Notes under the pieces: generated by a model
Seen by the model: the letters and a program-made list of their open reading frames with translations, nothing else
Databases searched by the model: none
Told to the model about the DNA's origin: nothing
Position numbers and translations under genes: made by a program
Assembly: GCA_025331565.1 (NCBI GenBank)
Contig: JAFREQ010000043.1
Coordinates: forward strand, 4,411,001-4,475,000
Reading direction: 5' to 3'
Length of the DNA stretch: 64,000 bases
Origin: Holacanthus passer
Lineage: Eukaryota; Chordata; Actinopteri; Pomacanthidae
In this document: in pieces, positions 27,331 to 38,167 of the stretch
How positions within the stretch are numbered: the stretch's first letter is position 1
Layout of the letters: each line of letters begins with the position of its first letter

Positions 27331-28858
27331 AAGGTATTGTCTGTTATTACAGTTTTAGCTAATTATTGCATTCTGTTTTTATTCCTGTTTTATTCAGCAC
27401 AGCTTCCCAATGTTTTTGTAATCAGGCTTGCAATTTTTTGCTGTTGTGGAGGAAAATTCAAGTGATATCTAGATACAGCTATATCTAACACATCGTCACA
27501 GCTGAACTGATAAAGGTGAAATGAAAAAAAGACACCATAACTACACTGAATTATATTGTTTGCACATTTCTGGGCCTGCAGTTTATCTTTTCTCGTGTTC
27601 AGTCCATTAGAGCTTCTTGTGTGGAAAAACTAAGCTAACGTAGTAGTTTTTATGACTTGAAAATCCATCACTCACTACAGCACAAAGCGACATTGCTGCT
27701 TGTTGGAGGTGGCAAGCAAACTCATTAAAAGCATATAATTTAGTCATATGGAAATGTTTGCTTTGCAGTCTATGAAAAGCTGTTATACAGTATGTGTAAC
27801 TGAACACTCATGGTTCTCTTTGGTTTACCCTTGTGCACTTTTGGTATTCCATAACAAAACTGCAGCAAGATTTATAATCCTGTTGATTATACATTTACTG
27901 CCGTCGGTCCTCCAAGTTCCAGTAATGAGAGAAGAAACCCCATTTAAGACAAGAAATAAAGATTAAATGTGGGTGCTGCAAGAAAACCAAACTCAAGATG
28001 TCAACCTACAGCTGTGAGAAGGACAGAGAGGATGATTTGTTCTTCTCGTCCTTCAGTTATTTTCTATACTCACACATTTCAGTTATTTGCCTGCATTAAC
28101 CTTTCTTGGTAGCACACAGTACAATAACATTTTCTGGGTCCCAGTTTGTTAAGGAACATGCATGCCATTCAAATTTGTGCATTCATGCCAGTTCTTTTTT
28201 TTGGCCTTTCACAAGGCTTTTTAAAAAAAAATTTACATTAACTTTGGATTTCATCTTGCATTGCCACAATTCATATTACTAGGAAGGTATTGTTTTTATT
28301 ATGTCTGTTAAAATAAGTTCTTGAGGTGGTTAACTTATAACATTTAAACATTCTAAACATGTAAATAACCATATTTTAAGAGGGTTTATATGTATTAAAC
28401 TGTTAAATGGGTTGAAACCTCCCAAACTAATGTTATTGAAAATCTCATTAAATTCTGCCTGAGGCTTTCAAATATACTGCATCAGCATTCTGTGTTTCAC
28501 TTTTGAACTTTTGAGTTTACTTTTCCAAAGTTTCCTCTAATTCTTGTGTAAAAAGAGACACAAATATAGGTCTTTTCATTTTAAAGGCCCTGCACAGTCA
28601 TGGTTCCCTCCAGCAAGTGTTTTCACTTATTTTTTCCTAATTTAACCTCTTCACTCTCCGGTTCCTCTCCAGAATGTAAATATCATAAATGGACTGAAAA
28701 TGACACTTTATTATTTAAAGATGTAAAAGTCAAAAGAGAAATGAAATATATCAACATTGAATATGTTCTGTGCTGTCACATTATTACAGGGAGTTTTCAG
28801 TTTTGGTATTTGAACTGTTGAGTTTTTTTAAATTTATTATTTATTTATTTACTTATGT
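27331..28858. other. Spacer between the ankfn1-like gene and the V cluster
   Basis: AT-rich DNA without recognisable exons. An AATAAA at about 27,954 could serve the ankfn1-like transcript but is unsupported otherwise. This interval is the left boundary of the immunoglobulin locus in the window; further V segments, if any, would have to lie to the left of the ankfn1-like gene and none were seen there. Confidence 0.45.
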
Positions 28859-29148
28859 CCACAGATTGACCTGTACAGCCTCTGGATTCACATTCAGTAG
28901 CTCCTGGATGAACTGGGTCAGACAGGCTCCTGGAAAAGGACTGGAGTGGGTTGCCACTATCAGTGATGGTGGCAGTAGCAACATCTACTACTCTCAGTCA
29001 GTCCAGGGCCGGTTCACCATCTCCAGAGACAACAGCAGACAGCAGCTGTATCTGCAGATGAACAGTCTGAAGACTGAAGATTCTGCTGTTTATTATTGTG
29101 CTCGAGATCCACAGTGACAGGAGTTGGTTGAGCAGCTGTACAAAATCC
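28859..29148 (+). pseudogene. ighv: IGHV pseudogene 1, 5'-truncated, intact 23-RSS
   Basis: Homology to the intact V segments begins abruptly at 28,859 inside framework 1 (RLTCTASGFTFSSSWMNWV) and continues in frame through WVRQAPGKGLEWVA, GRFTISRDNS and DSAVYYCARD. Leader exon, leader intron and the first ~25 codons are gone, replaced by AT-rich sequence. The recombination signal is perfect: CACAGTG at 29110-29116, 23-bp spacer, ACAAAATCC at 29140-29148. It could still be cut by RAG but cannot give a secreted chain. It carries one difference shared only with the relic at 32.1 kb (SVQGRF instead of SVKGRF). Confidence 0.85.
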
Positions 29149-30268
29149 TACAGGGCTCATCTTTCAGGCTGGTAGAGCCCATGCATGAAATATGTTTATT
29201 ATATTAATAACACAATTGGGCATAAAATCCTTAAACTGTTCATGGGAAATATCATAACTAACAATGAAGAACATAAAAACAAACATAAAAACACAAAAAA
29301 GATCATCTGTTCATAAAAAGGTCAAAGACAGCACAACAATTAGTTGCTGAAATTAAATTACGACAAATAGTGAATATATAGTCAAATATGAGTGTAAAAT
29401 AATGTTGCAGTTCACATTTTTGAACACTAGATGGCAGTCAGTGTCAAGTTTCTCTCTCTGTCACAATAAGGAGACTCAAAACTCAAACCCTGGACTGAAC
29501 CAGAGTTTTATACTCACAACCTTTGTGAGCTCACTTCACAACACCTGTATTTATATGAAGACATCCTTATTATAATTATAACATTAAATAAACTACAGTG
29601 CAAACTTTGCCTTAAAGAGCTCTGTAACATACAATATTCACTTTTTCTACATTCAACCCACACTAACTTCATGAGTTTGAAGACATAAGCAGCACCCATA
29701 AAGTGAGTTCTTTTCTTCACAGTCTGTCAATGTACAAACCATAAATAACATGAATTTAGTTTGAAAAGAGAAACAAACTGAAAAACATTTGATCACTTGA
29801 CATAAGAAAGAAATTAGAAAGGTGAAATGTCCACAATGCAACAAACATTCAAAACATTGGTTCATGGTTTGATGTGGTGAGATGACAATAAAGCTATTTT
29901 CAGAAATGTTAGTTGATGTTGGTGATCAGAATAAAACTGTAGATTATTTATATTATTGTAATTTCTCTCATGTGCTGCTCATTATGCTCAAAATGATTAA
30001 TGAGAAACAACCTTAATTTGAATTATAATTTAATACATTTGAATAAACCTTGTACTTTAATGCGTTGGATGTCTGAACTATGATTAACTTTTCTGTTTTA
30101 TTGAGAATAATTGTGGTTTTGTTAATACTGATAAACATTTTAAACAAATTAAAACATGTCAGACAAACATCAAACTTGCTGACATGGATTGTTGATTCTT
30201 GGACATTAATTCTTCAGTTTCATGAAATATCTGCAGTCCAGTTGTTTCCTCCCTGTGAGGAGGAGTCA

Positions 30269-30276
30269 ATGCAAAA
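30269..30276 (+). promoter_or_regulatory. Octamer-like V promoter element
   Basis: ATGCAAAA, one base off the immunoglobulin octamer ATGCAAAT, lies 73 bp upstream of the start codon at 30,349. The block between it and the ATG is nearly identical in front of all four family-1 V segments that keep a leader. No clear TATA box is visible. Confidence 0.55.
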
Positions 30277-30348
30277 GTCAGATGTCTTCCACCTCTACTT
30301 ATCTGACTGCAGAGAGGATGACAGAGAACAGTGGACACACAGTTGAAC

Positions 30349-30831
30349 ATGATGGACTATAGGACAGGACTGCTGCTTTTAACTATCTGCTGGGCAGGTC
30401 AACATCTTCACTGCTCTGGATTTGACATGTTTTGTTCTGTGCCACCAGCATAATGCATGACATGTATATGTGTTTTCTCTTGACAGGTGTTGATGGTCAG
30501 ACTCTGACAGAATCTGAAGCAGTGATTAAAAGGCCTGGAGAATCCCACAGATTGACCTGTACAGCCTCTGGATTCACATTCAGCAGCTACTGGATGAACT
30601 GGGTCAGACAGGCTCCTGGAAAAGGACTGGAGTGGGTTGCCATTATCAGTATATATGACAGCAGCATCTACTACTCTCAGTCAGTGAAAGGCCGGTTCAC
30701 CATCTCCAGAGACAACAGCAGACAGCAGCTGTATCTGCAGATGAACAGTCTGAAGACTGAAGATTCTGCTGTTTATTATTGTGCTCGAGATCCACAGTGA
30801 CTGGAGTTGGTTGAGCAGCTGTACAAAATCC
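30349..30831 (+). CDS. ighv: IGHV segment 2, functional, family 1
   Basis: The leader exon is 30349-30397 (MMDYRTGLLLLTICWA, ending in phase 1), with an 89-bp intron to the AG at 30485-30486. The V exon is 30487-30792 and starts GVDGQTLTESEAV. It has the conserved first Cys (LTCTAS), Trp (MNWVRQ) and second Cys (YYCARD); CDR1 is GFTFSSYW and CDR2 is centred on ISIYDSSI. The 23-RSS is CACAGTG 30793-30799, 23 bp, ACAAAATCC 30823-30831. There are no stops or frameshifts. It encodes the antigen-binding domain of a heavy chain after joining to D and J. Two tandem ATGs exist; the first is used for the coordinates. Confidence 0.93.
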
Positions 30832-31385
30832 TACAGGGCTCATCTTTCAGGCTGGTAGAGCCCAAGCATGAAGTACTTATTCATATTTTCTTTATTATTA
30901 TTTTTTTTAATTTTTTTATTATTATATTTTTATATTGCTATTGTTTTTTATTATATATATTTATATTCCATGTATTTTATGACTCAAATAAAAATTAAAC
31001 AATAAAGTTCCTTGTTGAAAACTGTTCCTTTGAAATATTATGACTCAACATTTCCACAAATGAAGAAACAATAATAATATAAAAACCAAGAAAAGATTCC
31101 TTGTTGATAAAAAGGCCAAAGACAGCACAACAATCTGAATGATGAAAAACAAAAAAAATTAAAACTTCTTGATATTTGATTGTTTTATTCAACATTTCAT
31201 ACAAATGAAGAAACATTCATGGACGTTTGAAGTCAATCATGAATGTGATGCAGGAGCTGCTGACAGTAAATCAATTCTCTCAGGAAAACAGCTCACATCA
31301 TATTTAAAGTGCTGAAAACACGTTAAACACACTGTAAACTTGGCTGATAGAAAGGTACAATCTTGGTGGTTGATGCTTTTTTTTT

Positions 31386-31617
31386 AGTGACTACTACACA
31401 GCTTGGATCAGACAGCCTGCAGGGAAAGAACTGGAGTGGATTAGTCTGGATACAAATGCCAAAGATTCACTGAAGAACAAGTTCAGTATCGACTTAGACT
31501 CTTCCAGCAACACAGTGACTCTGAACGGACAGAATGTGCAGCCTGAAGACACAGCTGTGTATTACTGTGCCAGAGATCCACAATAACACAAAGCATCAGT
31601 GGACCTGAACAAAAAGC
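31386..31617 (+). pseudogene. ighv: IGHV pseudogene 3, family 2, 5'-truncated
   Basis: This is a second V family, marked by AWIRQPAGKELEWI, DSLKNKFSIDLDSSSNTVTL and EDTAVYYCARD. Homology starts at CDR1 (31,386) just after a T-run; leader and framework 1 are missing and CDR2 is shorter than in the related segment at 34.6 kb. The RSS is CACAATA (31579-31585, degenerate), a 23-bp spacer and ACAAAAAGC (31609-31617). The weak heptamer and missing 5' half make it non-functional. Confidence 0.85.
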
Positions 31618-32126
31618 CCTCAGTGCCTGAACACTTGTAACATGAAGCCACCAGAGGAGGAGCCCTCAGACCAGGAATGACTTCAACACCAGCTCACTGT
31701 CAAAGAGAGAAACACACACATTAACAAGGAAAAGAAATATAACAGAGCTTATTATAATAGAACAATATTAATAACATCAAATATACAGTGGAGGAATTTT
31801 CCACAATATCATTCACAATATTTATGTGAATTATTTAACAGCAATATTTCAGCTCATAACTGTGTTTTAAAAACCCTTCATCTCACACAAAAATGAAACA
31901 TAATGAATTCTGTCTGTGTCTCAACTTTTTAACCCTCAAGAAACAAGACACATTACATTGATAATACATTTATTAATAAGTTCAATAAATCAATTCTCTT
32001 CAACATCTGTTCATTTTCAGTTTCAGTTTATGACTTATGAACACTGTAAGAAAATGAACAGGTTATCAACATTTTTTATGATGATATTTGTTGTTTATTT
32101 CTACTATTCATATACCCTATCTTTGG

Positions 32127-32273
32127 CAGTGGAAGCAACAAGTTCTACTCTCAGTCAGTCCAGGGCCGGTTCACCATCTCCAGAGACAACAGCGGACAGC
32201 AGCTGTATCTGCAGATGAACAGTCAGAAGACTGAAGATTCTGCTGTTTATTACTGTGCTCGAGATCCACAGTG
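32127..32273 (+). pseudogene. ighv: IGHV pseudogene 4, framework-3 fragment, family 1
   Basis: Only the end of CDR2 and framework 3 remain (YSQSVQ, FTISRDNSGQ..., SAVYYCARD). CACAGTG is at 32267-32273, but the sequence departs from the other copies within the spacer and no nonamer follows at 23 bp. The flank that replaces it (from about 32,287) recurs upstream of the IgT D segment at about 40,964. Confidence 0.85.
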
Positions 32274-32730
32274 ACTGGAGTTGGTTGAGGCTGAGCAGCA
32301 TTTCATCTGTAAGAACAGTAACAACACATTATCTTTACTGACCCCTCAACAATAAAGCTTTTGAAAACCAATATTCCAGAGTTTGATGCTACAGTTTTAT
32401 CCAACATGGTCTGAATAAAGGATGGAAACCACCTTTTAGTTGGCGTTGCATCAATATATTAAAAATAATAATTTCTTCACAGTTTTCTTCACTTTTATTT
32501 TTACTGGGATTTTCTTTGTCCTGATAACCTGAAAATGGTTCGACTGATAAACATGTGGAAGAAAAAACAGTTTATCAGCATAATGAACAACATTTTCTTA
32601 AGATAATATTTATTTTTATCAATTAAACTGAATGAAGGAATGACTCATCCTCAAACATTCATTCTCCAGTTTGAGCAAACAGTGACTGAGATCCAAGTCA
32701 AATCCAGTTCCTCCCTGTGAGGAGGAGTCA

Positions 32731-32738
32731 ATGCAAAA
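32731..32738 (+). promoter_or_regulatory. Octamer-like V promoter element
   Basis: ATGCAAAA lies 73 bp upstream of the ATG at 32,811, in the same block as at the 30.3 and 35.8 kb V segments. Confidence 0.55.
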
Positions 32739-32810
32739 GTCAGATGTCTTCCACCTCTACTTATCTGACTGCAGAGAGGATGACAGAGAACAGTGGACAC
32801 ACAGTTGAAC

Positions 32811-33290
32811 ATGATGGACTATAGGACAGGACTGCTGCTTTTAACTATCTGCTGGGCAGGTCAACATCTTCACTGCTCTGGATTTGACATGTTTTGGTCT
32901 GTGCCACCAGCATAATGCATGATTTGTATATGTGTTTTCTGTTGACAGGTGTTGATGGTCAGACTCTGACAGAATCTGAAGCAGTGATTAAAAGGCCTGG
33001 AGAATCCCACAGATTGACCTGTACAGCCTCTGGATTCACATTCAGTAACTACTGGATGCACTGGGTCAGACAGGCTCCTGGAAAAGGACTGGAGTGGATT
33101 GCTGCTATTTATGATGGCAGCAACATCCACTACTCTCAGTCAGTGAAAGGCCGGTTCACCATCTCCAGAGACAACAGCAGACAGCAGGTGTATCTGCAGA
33201 TGAACAGTCTGAAGACTGAAGATTCTGCTGTTTATTATTGTGCTCGAGATCCACAGTGACTGGAGTTGGTTGAGCAGCTGTACAAAATCC
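32811..33290 (+). CDS. ighv: IGHV segment 5, functional, family 1
   Basis: The leader exon is 32811-32859, identical in sequence to those at 30.3, 35.8 and 37.7 kb. The V exon is 32949-33251: CDR1 GFTFSNYW, then MHWVRQAPGKGLEWIAAIYDGSN, framework 3 with Q-V-Y in place of Q-L-Y, ending YYCARD. CDR2 is one codon shorter than in the segment at 30.3 kb. The 23-RSS is CACAGTG 33252-33258, 23 bp, ACAAAATCC 33282-33290. All invariant Cys/Trp residues are present and the frame is open. Confidence 0.93.
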
Positions 33291-34393
33291 TACAGGGCTC
33301 ATCAGACCGCCTCAGATGATTATCGTCCTCAGTTCAGGTTGTTCAAGACAATGATCCAATTCCTCCAAACGTAAACATCTTTTTGCTGATGTTTTCTTTG
33401 GTTGTCTTTCTTTGAATTATTTCTAAATATAGATTTGAAATCTTTAAATGTCCAAATTATGTCATGAAGTCAGTACATGTCACTTTTTCAGTAACTTGGC
33501 TTCAGAGCTTCATAAAACCCATTCCTTCAAGATGACAATTGCTACAACTTCGCAAATGGTTGTGCAAAATGTCCAACATGCAAAATGTTGAACATGTATT
33601 TACAATCCAAAGACTGATGATGAGCTTCAGTTTTCATACAGTGAAATAGAGCTACTTTCATTCTGCAGTCCTACCTGCACATGGAAAGTAGCTGGATAAA
33701 CTAGATACTAGAAATCTGCAACAAAACATCTTTTGTCTTTTCCTGACATGATTGTTTTTACATGACAAATTAATTGAATTAAAGATGCATCAGTACAGCA
33801 GAGATTGTGAGGTTTCAAACTCTGAGAAACATCACACACAAATTTAAATTGTCTCATATTGTGTGTCCCTCACTGAGATGAAACAGCAGCTGAGCTTCTT
33901 GATACTGACCTCAATCACCCAGTTGTTTGTTCTTCTGTATATGGATTTCAGTATGTGAGCAGCTCTCTAGAGGCTCCAAGTTTCTCTGTTTGTCTGTGGC
34001 CTCAAATATCTGTAAACACAGAAACCATTAAATGTCTTTAATGTAAAACTCACACAAAACAACCAGCTGCAGAACAATTGTACTATCAACATCATTTTTT
34101 TACTTTCACATTTTGTTGGAAAATGATGAATTTGAAGCAACTACTGTATATACTAATTAAGTATATTAGTATTAGTATTAATATTAGTTGTAAAAATATT
34201 AATGCCATATATAAATTGTATATTCTATTTTAGAACACATGAATGTGAATGTGGTTGTTTCATTCTTCTGACTTGAAATAAATAAACACATTTTCTTTCA
34301 TATGTGTCCAAATAAATGTCCTCAACACAATTCTAAGCAATGACAACTTAGGACAGTTCATCCTTCTTTTAGAGCCTGTCAGTGTCCTTCTCT

Positions 34394-34430
34394 ATGCAAA
34401 GTGAACTTCCTCAGAGTCTGTTATAAAAAC
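34394..34430 (+). promoter_or_regulatory. Octamer and TATA-like box of the family-2 V segment
   Basis: ATGCAAAG (34394-34401), one base off the octamer, is followed about 20 bp later by TTATAAAAAC (about 34421-34430), with the leader ATG at 34,493. The spacing is that of a compact V promoter. This differs from family 1, where no TATA is evident. Confidence 0.55.
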
Positions 34431-34492
34431 TTGATGCTGTCAGTTGCAGCAGAAGAAAAGAAGCTCTCATCAGATCACTTTCAATAACAACC

Positions 34493-34948
34493 ATGTTCTC
34501 TTTAGCTCTGCTGCTGCTGCTGGATCCTGTGAGTCTCAGTGAGGCAGAGACACTGACAGTATGATCACAGCACACTGACTGTTCACTGTCATCACATCCA
34601 TCCAATATTCAACATGTTTTCCCTCCACAGGTGTGAAGTGTGAACAGTTGACACAGCCAGCCTCTGTGACTGTGCAGCCAGGTCAACGTCTGACCATCAC
34701 CTGTCAGGTCTCTTATTCTGTTAGCAGCTACTACACAGCTTGGATCAGACAGCCTGCAGGGAAAGAGCTGGAGTGGATTGTGAGTGGAGCTGTTGGATCC
34801 AGCACATATTACAAAGATTCACTGAAGAACAAGTTCAGTATCGACTCTGACTCTTCCAGCAACACAGTGACTCTGAACGGACATGTGCCTGAAGAACAGC
34901 TTGTAACATGAAGATCCCACACAGCATCAGTGGACCTGAACAAAAGAG
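34493..34948 (+). pseudogene. ighv: IGHV pseudogene 6, family 2, frameshifted leader and scrambled 3' end
   Basis: The leader exon 34493-34528 is 36 bases and ends at GTGAGT in phase 0. The V exon (from 34,631, after CCACAG) needs phase 1 to read VKCEQLTQPASVTVQPGQRL, so the leader is out of frame; spliced as is, a TGA follows at once. At the other end the frame runs to TVTLNGHVPEEQLVT and stops: the DTAVYYCAR codons, including the second invariant Cys, are lost or rearranged compared with the copy at 31.5 kb. A nonamer-like ACAAAAGAG remains at 34940-34948 but no proper heptamer. Octamer and TATA are preserved. Confidence 0.85.
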
Positions 34949-35454
34949 CCCCTCAGACCAGGAATGACTTCAACACCAGCTCACTGTCAAAGAGAGAAAC
35001 ACACACATTAAAAGAAAAAGAAATATCACAGAACTTATTATAATATACAATAATAATAATATCAAATATACAATGGAGGAATTTTCCACAAAATGTCTTC
35101 TCTGTCTGACTCAATATTTATGTGAATTATTTAACAGCATTATTTCAGCTCACAACTGTGTTTAAAAAAAAACTTCATCTAACAAGAAATGAAACATAAA
35201 GAAATTCTTCTTTTATCTCAATTTTTGTAACATTTTCATTTTCAAGAAACAAGACACATTACATTGAGGCTTTGGCAGAGTCAAGATTTTGTGTCATGAT
35301 AATTCAGTTGTGAGCATCTTTGATATTGTTGTTTGTTGGAGGATGATCTGTTTCAAAGTCAAAGTCAGACATGTCTCAATCAAATTTGTTAGCTGGAGTC
35401 AAAACTCCATTAAACACATTATTGTTTCTCAAGTCCAACAAACAGAAGGTCAAA

Positions 35455-35535
35455 CTCTGTCCTCCCTGTGAGGACGAGTCAGTGAAAAACATAGTTGTCT
35501 TCCACCTTTACTAATCTGACTGCAGAGGATGACAA
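35455..35535 (+). pseudogene. Orphan V promoter and 5' UTR remnant, family 1
   Basis: The block CCTCCCTGTGAGGA-GAGTCA, then GTCTTCCACCT-TACT-ATCTGACTGCAGA and GAGGATGACA matches the promoter/5' UTR of the intact family-1 V segments. The octamer-like word is mutated and the match ends before any ATG. A complete promoter and V follow only 300 bp downstream, so this is probably the stub of a deleted V segment. Confidence 0.6.
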
Positions 35536-35764
35536 ACCTTTAAGTTTTCACTTTTGTTTTACTCAAGGTAACAGAGTTTATATGTCTGACTGGACAATTT
35601 ATTTACATTGGCTGAAAAGCATGGTTTCTTCAATTTGTTGTTGAAGTTTAATGAATTTTCTCAACAGTTTTGTTCACTTTTATTCTTACTGTGATTTTTG
35701 TTCTTCTGACGACCTGAAAGTGGTCCGACTCCCAAACATTCATTCTCCCTTTGAGGAGGAGTCA

Positions 35765-35772
35765 ATGCAAAA
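35765..35772 (+). promoter_or_regulatory. Octamer-like V promoter element
   Basis: ATGCAAAA lies 73 bp upstream of the ATG at 35,845, in the shared family-1 promoter block. Confidence 0.55.
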
Positions 35773-35844
35773 GTCAGATGTCTTCCACCTCTACTTATCT
35801 GACTGCAGAGAGGATGACAGAGAACAGTGGACACACAGTTGAAC

Positions 35845-36330
35845 ATGATGGACTATAGGACAGGACTGCTGCTTTTAACTATCTGCTGGGCAGGTCAACA
35901 TCTTCACTGCTCTGGATTTGACATGTTTTGGTCTGTGCCACCAGCATAATGCATGACATGTATATGTGTTTTCTCTTGACAGGTGTTGATGGTCAGACTC
36001 TGACAGAATCTGAAGCAGTGATTAAAAGGCCTGGAGAATCCCACAGATTGACCTGTACAGCCTCTGGATTCACATTCAGCAGCTACGCTATGGCCTGGGT
36101 CAGACAGGCTCCTGGAAAAGGACTGGAGTGGGTTGCCTATATCAGTAGTGGTGGTGGCAGCAGCAAGTACTACTCTCAGTCAGTGAAAGGCCGGTTCACC
36201 ATCTCCAGAGACAACAGCAGACAGCAGCTGTATCTGCAGATGAACAGTCTGAAGACTGAAGATTCTGCTGTTTATTATTGTGCTCGAGATCCACAGTGAC
36301 TGGAGTTGGTTGAGCAGCTGTACAAAATCC
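35845..36330 (+). CDS. ighv: IGHV segment 7, functional, family 1
   Basis: The leader exon is 35845-35893; the V exon is 35983-36291. CDR1 is GFTFSSYA, followed by MAWVRQ; CDR2 is ISSGGGSS, one codon longer than in the 30.3-kb segment. Framework 3 is intact (SVKGRFTISRDNS, SAVYYCARD). The 23-RSS is CACAGTG 36292-36298, 23-bp spacer, ACAAAATCC 36322-36330. Leader and intron are almost identical to the 30.3 and 32.8 kb copies while CDR codons differ, as expected for V segments homogenised by recent duplication or conversion. Confidence 0.93.
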
Positions 36331-36616
36331 TACAGGGCTCATCTTTCAGGCTGGCCACACACCATGCTTACTTTCAGTCATCTTACATGTATTAATTTAC
36401 TTTAATAAAATCCTTGTTAAAATGTATTCTTTGTGTATGTCTCCATCCTTGGTCACGGTCGCACGGCCCGGCTGTGACAAATACTAAACATTTCTACAAA
36501 TCAACACAATAATGTTTGTATATTATGTGGAGTCATAATGTTGCAGTTCACCTTATGAAACACTAGATGGCAGTCAGTGTCAAGTTTCTCTCTGTCACAA
36601 TAAGGAGAATCTCATA

Positions 36617-37236
36617 GTTTCACATCTGGGAAGACACCATTAATGCTGAACTATATACAGGTTTGGAGCAACATGTGCTGCCAAGAAGACGTTGTTTCTT
36701 TCAGGGAAGACCTTGCATATTTCAGCAAGACAATGCTGAACCACATTCTGCTCGTACAACAACAGCATGGCTCCATAGTGGAAGAGTCCAGGTGCTAAAC
36801 TGACCTACCTGCAGTCCTGACTTGTCACCCACTGGAAACATTTGACGCATCATGAAATGAAAAATACAACAAAGGAGACCTCGAACTGTTGAGCAGCTGA
36901 AATCCTATATCAGACAAGAATGGACCGACATTTCACTTTCAAAACTCCAGAAACTGGTCTCCTCTCCTCCCAAACCTTTACAGAGTGTTGTTAAAAGAAG
37001 AGGTGATGCAGCACAATGGTGAACATGCCCCTGGCCCAACTTGTTGAAACATGTTGTTGGCATCAAATTTAACATGAGCATGTATTTTTCATAAAATATT
37101 AACTTTTTTCATTTTCAACATTTAATATGTTTTCTTTGCATTTTAAATTAACGATAGGATTTAAATGATTTGTAAACCATCAAATTCTGCTTTTATGAAC
37201 ATTTTTTACAGCGTCCCAACTTTTTTGGAATCGAAT
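36617..37236 (+). mobile_element. 5'-truncated Tc1-like (DDE) DNA transposon relic
   Basis: A decayed plus-strand transposase C-terminal half can be followed: FQQDNAEPHSA (second catalytic Asp context), SPDL, then a damaged PxEN-type Glu context, EQLKSYIRQEW and VVKRRGDAAQW before the stop. The D-to-E distance is about 34-36 residues, as in Tc1/mariner. The element ends with AGCGTCCCAACTTTTTTGGA at about 37,230, the reverse of the end seen at 2,437 and 26,926. Frameshifts and stops make it inactive, and the 5' half is missing. Confidence 0.7.
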
Positions 37237-37642
37237 TCGAAAAATGAAATGCGTGAATTTATCTAATTGATGTTAACTGACTGACTCTCAAACCCTGGAC
37301 TGAACTGAAAGAGTTTTATAAGAAGTGAAACGTCTTCAAGAACCTACACCAAGTCCAGTTGTCTTTGATTCAACTTGCACTTGGATATGAATTATAATTT
37401 AACACAAACTGTGTATATTCATGTGTCAGATGTCTGAACTAAGGTTAACATTTTTTTTAATTAAAATTGTTTCAGTAAAATAAATGTGGTTGTGGTTTTA
37501 AGGCTGATAAATTTTGCACCAATTAAAATATCTCAGACAAACATCAAACTTGCAGACATGGTTTGTTGATTCTTGGACATTAATTCTTCAGTTTCATGAA
37601 ATATCTGCAGTCCAGTTGTTTCCTCCCTGTGAGGAGGAGTCA

Positions 37643-37650
37643 ATGCAAAA
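37643..37650 (+). promoter_or_regulatory. Octamer-like V promoter element
   Basis: ATGCAAAA lies 73 bp upstream of the ATG at 37,723. The homologous block extends about 220 bp upstream and matches the flank of the 30.3-kb V segment. Confidence 0.55.
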
Positions 37651-37722
37651 GTCAGATGTCTTCCACCTCTACTTATCTGACTGCAGAGAGGATGACAGAG
37701 AACAGTGGACACACAGTTGAAC

Positions 37723-38167
37723 ATGATGGACTATAGGACAGGACTGCTGCTTTTAACTATCTGCTGGGCAGGTCAACATCTTCACTGGTCTCAATCTTAC
37801 ATAGCTTTTTTTCTGTCACCAGCTTATTTCACATGTTTTTATTTTCTTGACAGGTGTTGATGGTCAGACTCTGACAGAATCTGAAGCAGTGATTAAAAGG
37901 CCTGGAGAATCCCACAGATTGACCTGTACAGCCTCTGGATTCACATTCAGCAGCTACAACATGAACTGGGTCAGACAGGCTCCTGGAAAAGGACTGGAGT
38001 GGGTTGCTTTTATCAGCTATAGCAGTGGCAGCATCTACTACTCTCAGTCAGTGAAAGGCCGGTTCACCATCTCCAGAGACAACAGCAGACAGCAGCTGTA
38101 TCTGCAGATGAACAGTCTGAAGACTGAAGATTCTGCTGTTTATTATTGTGCCAGAAGACACACAGTG
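37723..38167 (+). CDS. ighv: IGHV segment 8, open frame with a defective RSS, family 1
   Basis: The leader exon is 37723-37771 and the V exon 37854-38160. CDR1 is GFTFSSYN (MNWVRQ), CDR2 ISYSSGSI, and framework 3 ends YYCARR. Coding features are intact. The heptamer CACAGTG is at 38161-38167, but the nonamer expected at 38191-38199 reads GGGCAGATA and not ACAAAAACC, and no alternative lies nearby. The 3' coding end differs from its sisters, and the leader intron has diverged. In IMGT terms this is an ORF rather than a fully functional V. It is the V nearest to the IgT D-J-C cluster apart from relics. Confidence 0.85.

Noticed and set aside
29101..29116. Stop codon right after CARDPQ taken as a disabling mutation in V segments
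   Set aside because: The stop is created by the RSS heptamer itself (CCA CAG TGA), which is removed on V-D joining. It is normal for germline V segments.
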